Source: Lachnospiraceae bacterium (lineage in GTDB: Bacteria > Bacillota > Clostridia > Lachnospirales > Lachnospiraceae). Taken from it: a stretch of DNA of 25,475 nt. The translations under genes and the position numbers were made by a program. The stretch covers positions 1-25,475 of the forward strand of contig VSOB01000044.1 of the NCBI GenBank assembly GCA_009774625.1, given 5' to 3'. Under the pieces are notes generated by a model that was not told where the DNA came from, did not search any database, and worked only from the letters and a program-made list of their open reading frames with translations. Shown here piece by piece: positions 22,992 to 25,475 of this stretch; positions within the stretch are counted from its first letter, which is position 1; each line of letters starts with the position of its first letter.

Positions 22992-25193
22992 ATGGATAAG
23001 GATAACGGAAATCTGAATCAATATGGAAACGGCGGCAATGGAAATAGAGGCGGAAATAACGGAAACGGCAACAGGAACGGCGGGCAGGGGGATCAGAATC
23101 CCAGGCGGCAGAGCCTGCTGCTTTTTCTGATTGCGGCTCTGGTAACATTGCTTTGCATGAGCTATTTCATGAAGGTGATGAACAATGCGGCCAACAGAGA
23201 GATCCCTTACAATGAATTTATTGAAATGGTGGAAAACGGTGAGGTGGAAAGTGTGGAGATCGGTTCCGATCAGATTACCATCAAGCCGGTTCAGCCGGAG
23301 CAGAAGGAAGGCATTTTGTATCAGGCCCCTCCGATTACGTACTATACAGGAAAAGTAGAAGATGACGGTACACTGACCAGGAGACTGCTGCGGTATCATG
23401 TGGAGGTGGCGGGAGACATTCCCGACAATTCCAGCCTGTTGCTTTCAATTCTGCTTACGTATGTGCTGCCCATTGCCCTGTGCTGGGTCCTGCTCAGCTT
23501 TGTCATCCGGAAAATGTCGGGCAGCGGCGGGCCGATGGGTGTGGGTAAGAGCAATGCTAAAGTTTATGTGCAGAAGGAAACGGGCGTTACTTTTAAAGAC
23601 GTGGCCGGGGAGGACGAAGCCAAAGAGTCTTTGCAGGAAGTGGTGGACTTTTTGCACAATCCGGGGCGTTATGTGAAGATCGGCGCCAAGCTGCCCAAAG
23701 GCGCTTTGTTGGTGGGCCCGCCCGGAACCGGTAAGACGCTGCTGGCTAAGGCAGTGGCCGGAGAAGCCCATGTGCCGTTTTTCTCATTGACCGGTTCTGA
23801 TTTTATCGAGCTGTATGTGGGCGTGGGCGCTTCCCGTGTCCGTGATCTGTTTAAAGAGGCAAACAAAAATGCGCCCTGCATTATTTTTATTGACGAAATT
23901 GATGCCATCGGACGCAGCCGTGATTCCAAATACGGCGGCGGCAATGAAGAGCGGGAACAGACCCTGAATCAGCTCCTTTCCGAGATGGACGGGTTTGACA
24001 CTTCCAAAGGCATCCTGATACTGGGCGCCACCAACAGACCGGAAATACTGGATAAGGCACTGCTGCGTCCCGGCCGGTTTGACAGACGTATCATTGTGGA
24101 CAAACCGGACTTAAAGGGCCGGGTGGAAATCCTCAAGGTACATGCCAAAGATGTACTGATGGATGACAGTGTGGATCTGGATGCCATTGCCCTGGCCACC
24201 AGCGGCGCGGTAGGCTCGGATCTTGCCAATATGATCAATGAGGCGGCCATCAATGCAGTAAAGGAAGGCAGAGAATATGTATGTCAGAAGGATCTGTTCA
24301 ATGCTGTGGAGATCGTTCTGGTGGGCAAAGAAAAGAAAGACCGCATTATGAGCAAGGAAGAGCGTAAGATCGTCTCCTATCATGAAGTGGGGCATGCGCT
24401 GATCAGCGCACTTCAGAAAAATTCTGAACCGGTGCAGAAAATTACCATCGTACCCAGGACAATGGGCGCTCTGGGCTATGTGATGCATGTGCCGGAAGAA
24501 GAGAAATATCTGAATACCCAGGCGGAGCTGCATGATATGCTGGTGGGACTTCTGGGAGGACGGGCAGCAGAGGAGATCGTCTTTGACACAGTGACCACCG
24601 GTGCGGCCAATGACATCGAAAAGGCAACCAACATTGCCAGAAGCATGGTGACCCAGTATGGTATGAGCAAAAAGTTCGGACTGATGGGACTGGAGTCTGT
24701 GGAGAGCCGTTATCTGGACGGGCGCACGGTAATGAACTGCGCCGATGCCACAGCCTCCGCAGTGGATGAAGAAGTGATGAAGATCCTGAAGTCAGGTTAT
24801 AAAGAAGCCAAACGCCTGCTGAAGGACAATCGTAAAGTAATGGATGAACTGGCTGATTTCCTGATCCAGAAAGAAACCATAACCGGCAAAGAGTTTATGA
24901 AAATTTTCCGTAAAATAAAGGGCATACCGGAACCGGAAGAAGAATCCGACGAGAAAAAGGCGGAGAAAGAGAAAGAGAGATTTTCATTGCCCGCCATATC
25001 CGAAGAGAACCGACCGGCCAATGAATCCGGTACGCCGGCTGAAAACCCGGAAAAGGCGCCCCTTCCGGGCGGAGGGCAGCGTATCATTGTCCGGGACGGA
25101 ACTTACATGCCCGACAACCGCTTTCCCCAAAGCCCCAAACCTCCTTCCGGAACTGACACAAAACCCGGAAACGGAACAGGGGAAGGGTTGTAA
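22992..25193 (+). CDS. ftsH: ATP-dependent zinc metalloprotease FtsH
   Basis: Membrane-bound AAA+ protease for quality control of membrane and regulatory proteins. 733 residues. An Asn/Gly-rich N-terminal tail (about 4-36) precedes TM1 (about 40-60). A short extracytoplasmic segment and TM2 (about 150-175) follow. The AAA domain has Walker A GPPGTGKT (242-249) and Walker B FIDEID (D301, E302), then the SRH region (LRPGRFDRR). The protease site is HEVGH (H464, E465, H468), with a later Asp/Glu ligand region. A charged, Pro-rich C-terminal tail of about 100 residues follows. The ATG at 22992 has AGGAGG 5 bases upstream and lies after the promoter. A longer frame from 22794 has no family sequence. 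A terminator follows. Confidence 0.96.
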   Translation: MDKDNGNLNQYGNGGNGNRGGNNGNGNRNGGQGDQNPRRQSLLLFLIAALVTLLCMSYFMKVMNNAANREIPYNEFIEMVENGEVESVEIGSDQITIKPVQPEQKEGILYQAPPITYYTGKVEDDGTLTRRLLRYHVEVAGDIPDNSSLLLSILLTYVLPIALCWVLLSFVIRKMSGSGGPMGVGKSNAKVYVQKETGVTFKDVAGEDEAKESLQEVVDFLHNPGRYVKIGAKLPKGALLVGPPGTGKTLLAKAVAGEAHVPFFSLTGSDFIELYVGVGASRVRDLFKEANKNAPCIIFIDEIDAIGRSRDSKYGGGNEEREQTLNQLLSEMDGFDTSKGILILGATNRPEILDKALLRPGRFDRRIIVDKPDLKGRVEILKVHAKDVLMDDSVDLDAIALATSGAVGSDLANMINEAAINAVKEGREYVCQKDLFNAVEIVLVGKEKKDRIMSKEERKIVSYHEVGHALISALQKNSEPVQKITIVPRTMGALGYVMHVPEEEKYLNTQAELHDMLVGLLGGRAAEEIVFDTVTTGAANDIEKATNIARSMVTQYGMSKKFGLMGLESVESRYLDGRTVMNCADATASAVDEEVMKILKSGYKEAKRLLKDNRKVMDELADFLIQKETITGKEFMKIFRKIKGIPEPEEESDEKKAEKEKERFSLPAISEENRPANESGTPAENPEKAPLPGGGQRIIVRDGTYMPDNRFPQSPKPPSGTDTKPGNGTGEGL

Positions 25194-25211
25194 CACACTG
25201 CTGTCAACACG

Positions 25212-25242
25212 AACTGCTGCAGTAAGACCTGCAGCAGTTTTT
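25212..25242 (+). terminator. Rho-independent terminator after ftsH
   Basis: AACTGCTGCAG (25212-25222) pairs perfectly with CTGCAGCAGTT (25229-25239), and the T-run continues to 25242. It separates ftsH from uvrC. Confidence 0.9.
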
Positions 25243-25328
25243 CCATAGTCCTGAGCAGTCAGCAAACCATTGATACAAGTTGACAGATACATTATCCCCC
25301 TCAAATCCTCAAAAAAGGAGGGATGCCT

Positions 25329-25475
25329 TTGTTTCAAATAGAAGAAGAGCTGAAGAAACTCCCCAAATCTCCGGGTGTATATCTGATGCGTGATACGGCG
25401 GACACCATCCTTTATGTGGGCAAGGCGGTTAACCTTCACACTAGGGTCCTTTCGTATTTCCGGCCCAATATCGGG
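25329..25475 (+). CDS. uvrC: UvrABC excinuclease subunit C, 5' end only
   Basis: The frame is open to the window edge, giving the first 49-51 residues of about 600. It shows the GIY-YIG endonuclease start of UvrC: ELKKLPKSPGVYLMRD, then ILYVGKAVNL and RVLSYF. UvrC makes the 3' and 5' incisions in nucleotide excision repair. Two starts compete: ATG at 25323, which abuts AGGAGGG with essentially no spacing, and TTG at 25329, six bases from it. TTG gives MFQIEEELKKLP, which resembles the usual UvrC N-terminus, so I prefer it. A TTGACA at 25280-25285 is a possible -35 box without a good -10. Confidence 0.88.
   Translation, partial: MFQIEEELKKLPKSPGVYLMRDTADTILYVGKAVNLHTRVLSYFRPNIG

Noticed and set aside
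23001..23090. Short repeats in the 5' part of ftsH as a possible CRISPR or mobile repeat
   Set aside because: The repeats are in-frame Asn/Gly codons within the gene, of irregular length and without spacers.

Overview
The window looks like a chromosomal segment of a gut-type clostridium, most likely Lachnospiraceae. This rests on AGGAGG-type ribosome sites, sigma-A style promoters (TTGACA-17-TATAAT variants), a BlaI/BlaR1 pair, a DUF4317 protein, a YtaF homologue, an FprA flavodiiron protein, a large flagellin and an ftsH-uvrC neighbourhood. I saw no tRNA, rRNA, CRISPR array, insertion sequence or phage gene.

Layout. (1) 1-3123: a redox cluster on the + strand: an aldo/keto reductase, a beheaded sugar O-acetyltransferase fragment, a second aldo/keto reductase carrying a lipoprotein N-terminus, and an iron-sulfur flavoprotein. 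(2) 3159-4602: a minus-strand blaI-blaR1 operon with intact blaI, a strong promoter and a badly decayed blaR1. Regions 1 and 2 together show several deletions. (3) 4603-8086: an intergenic stretch with a perfect dyad, an alpha/beta hydrolase with a cysteine nucleophile, a bidirectional terminator and a convergent dCache methyl-accepting chemotaxis protein. (4) 8183-11799: the most unusual segment, a three-gene run led by a 787-residue protein fusing a SIR2-like NADase domain to a Ser/Thr protein kinase, then a short DUF4317 protein and a ferritin-like diiron protein. (5) 11856-14216: a membrane-anchored predicted permuted papain-like hydrolase, divergent from a type I glutamine synthetase, with back-to-back extended -10 promoters. 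(6) 14291-18225: a 1039-residue flagellin followed closely by a short-chain dehydrogenase. (7) 18327-21132: FprA with its own promoter and terminator, a convergent YtaF/MntP family protein and a YitT family protein. (8) 21158-25475: pyrG (CTP synthase) on the minus strand, then divergent ftsH, a terminator and the 5' end of uvrC, which is cut by the window edge.

The best candidate for an undescribed system is the SIR2-kinase fusion. Its NADase catalytic residues (N125, H168) and most kinase residues are visible, so it could be a one-protein abortive-infection or NAD-depleting signalling device. Other points worth a second look are the lipoprotein-linked aldo/keto reductase with a strong internal translation start, the intact BlaI repressor left without its sensor, the giant flagellin with a CxxC-bearing insert, and a hairpin abutting the ftsH ribosome site.
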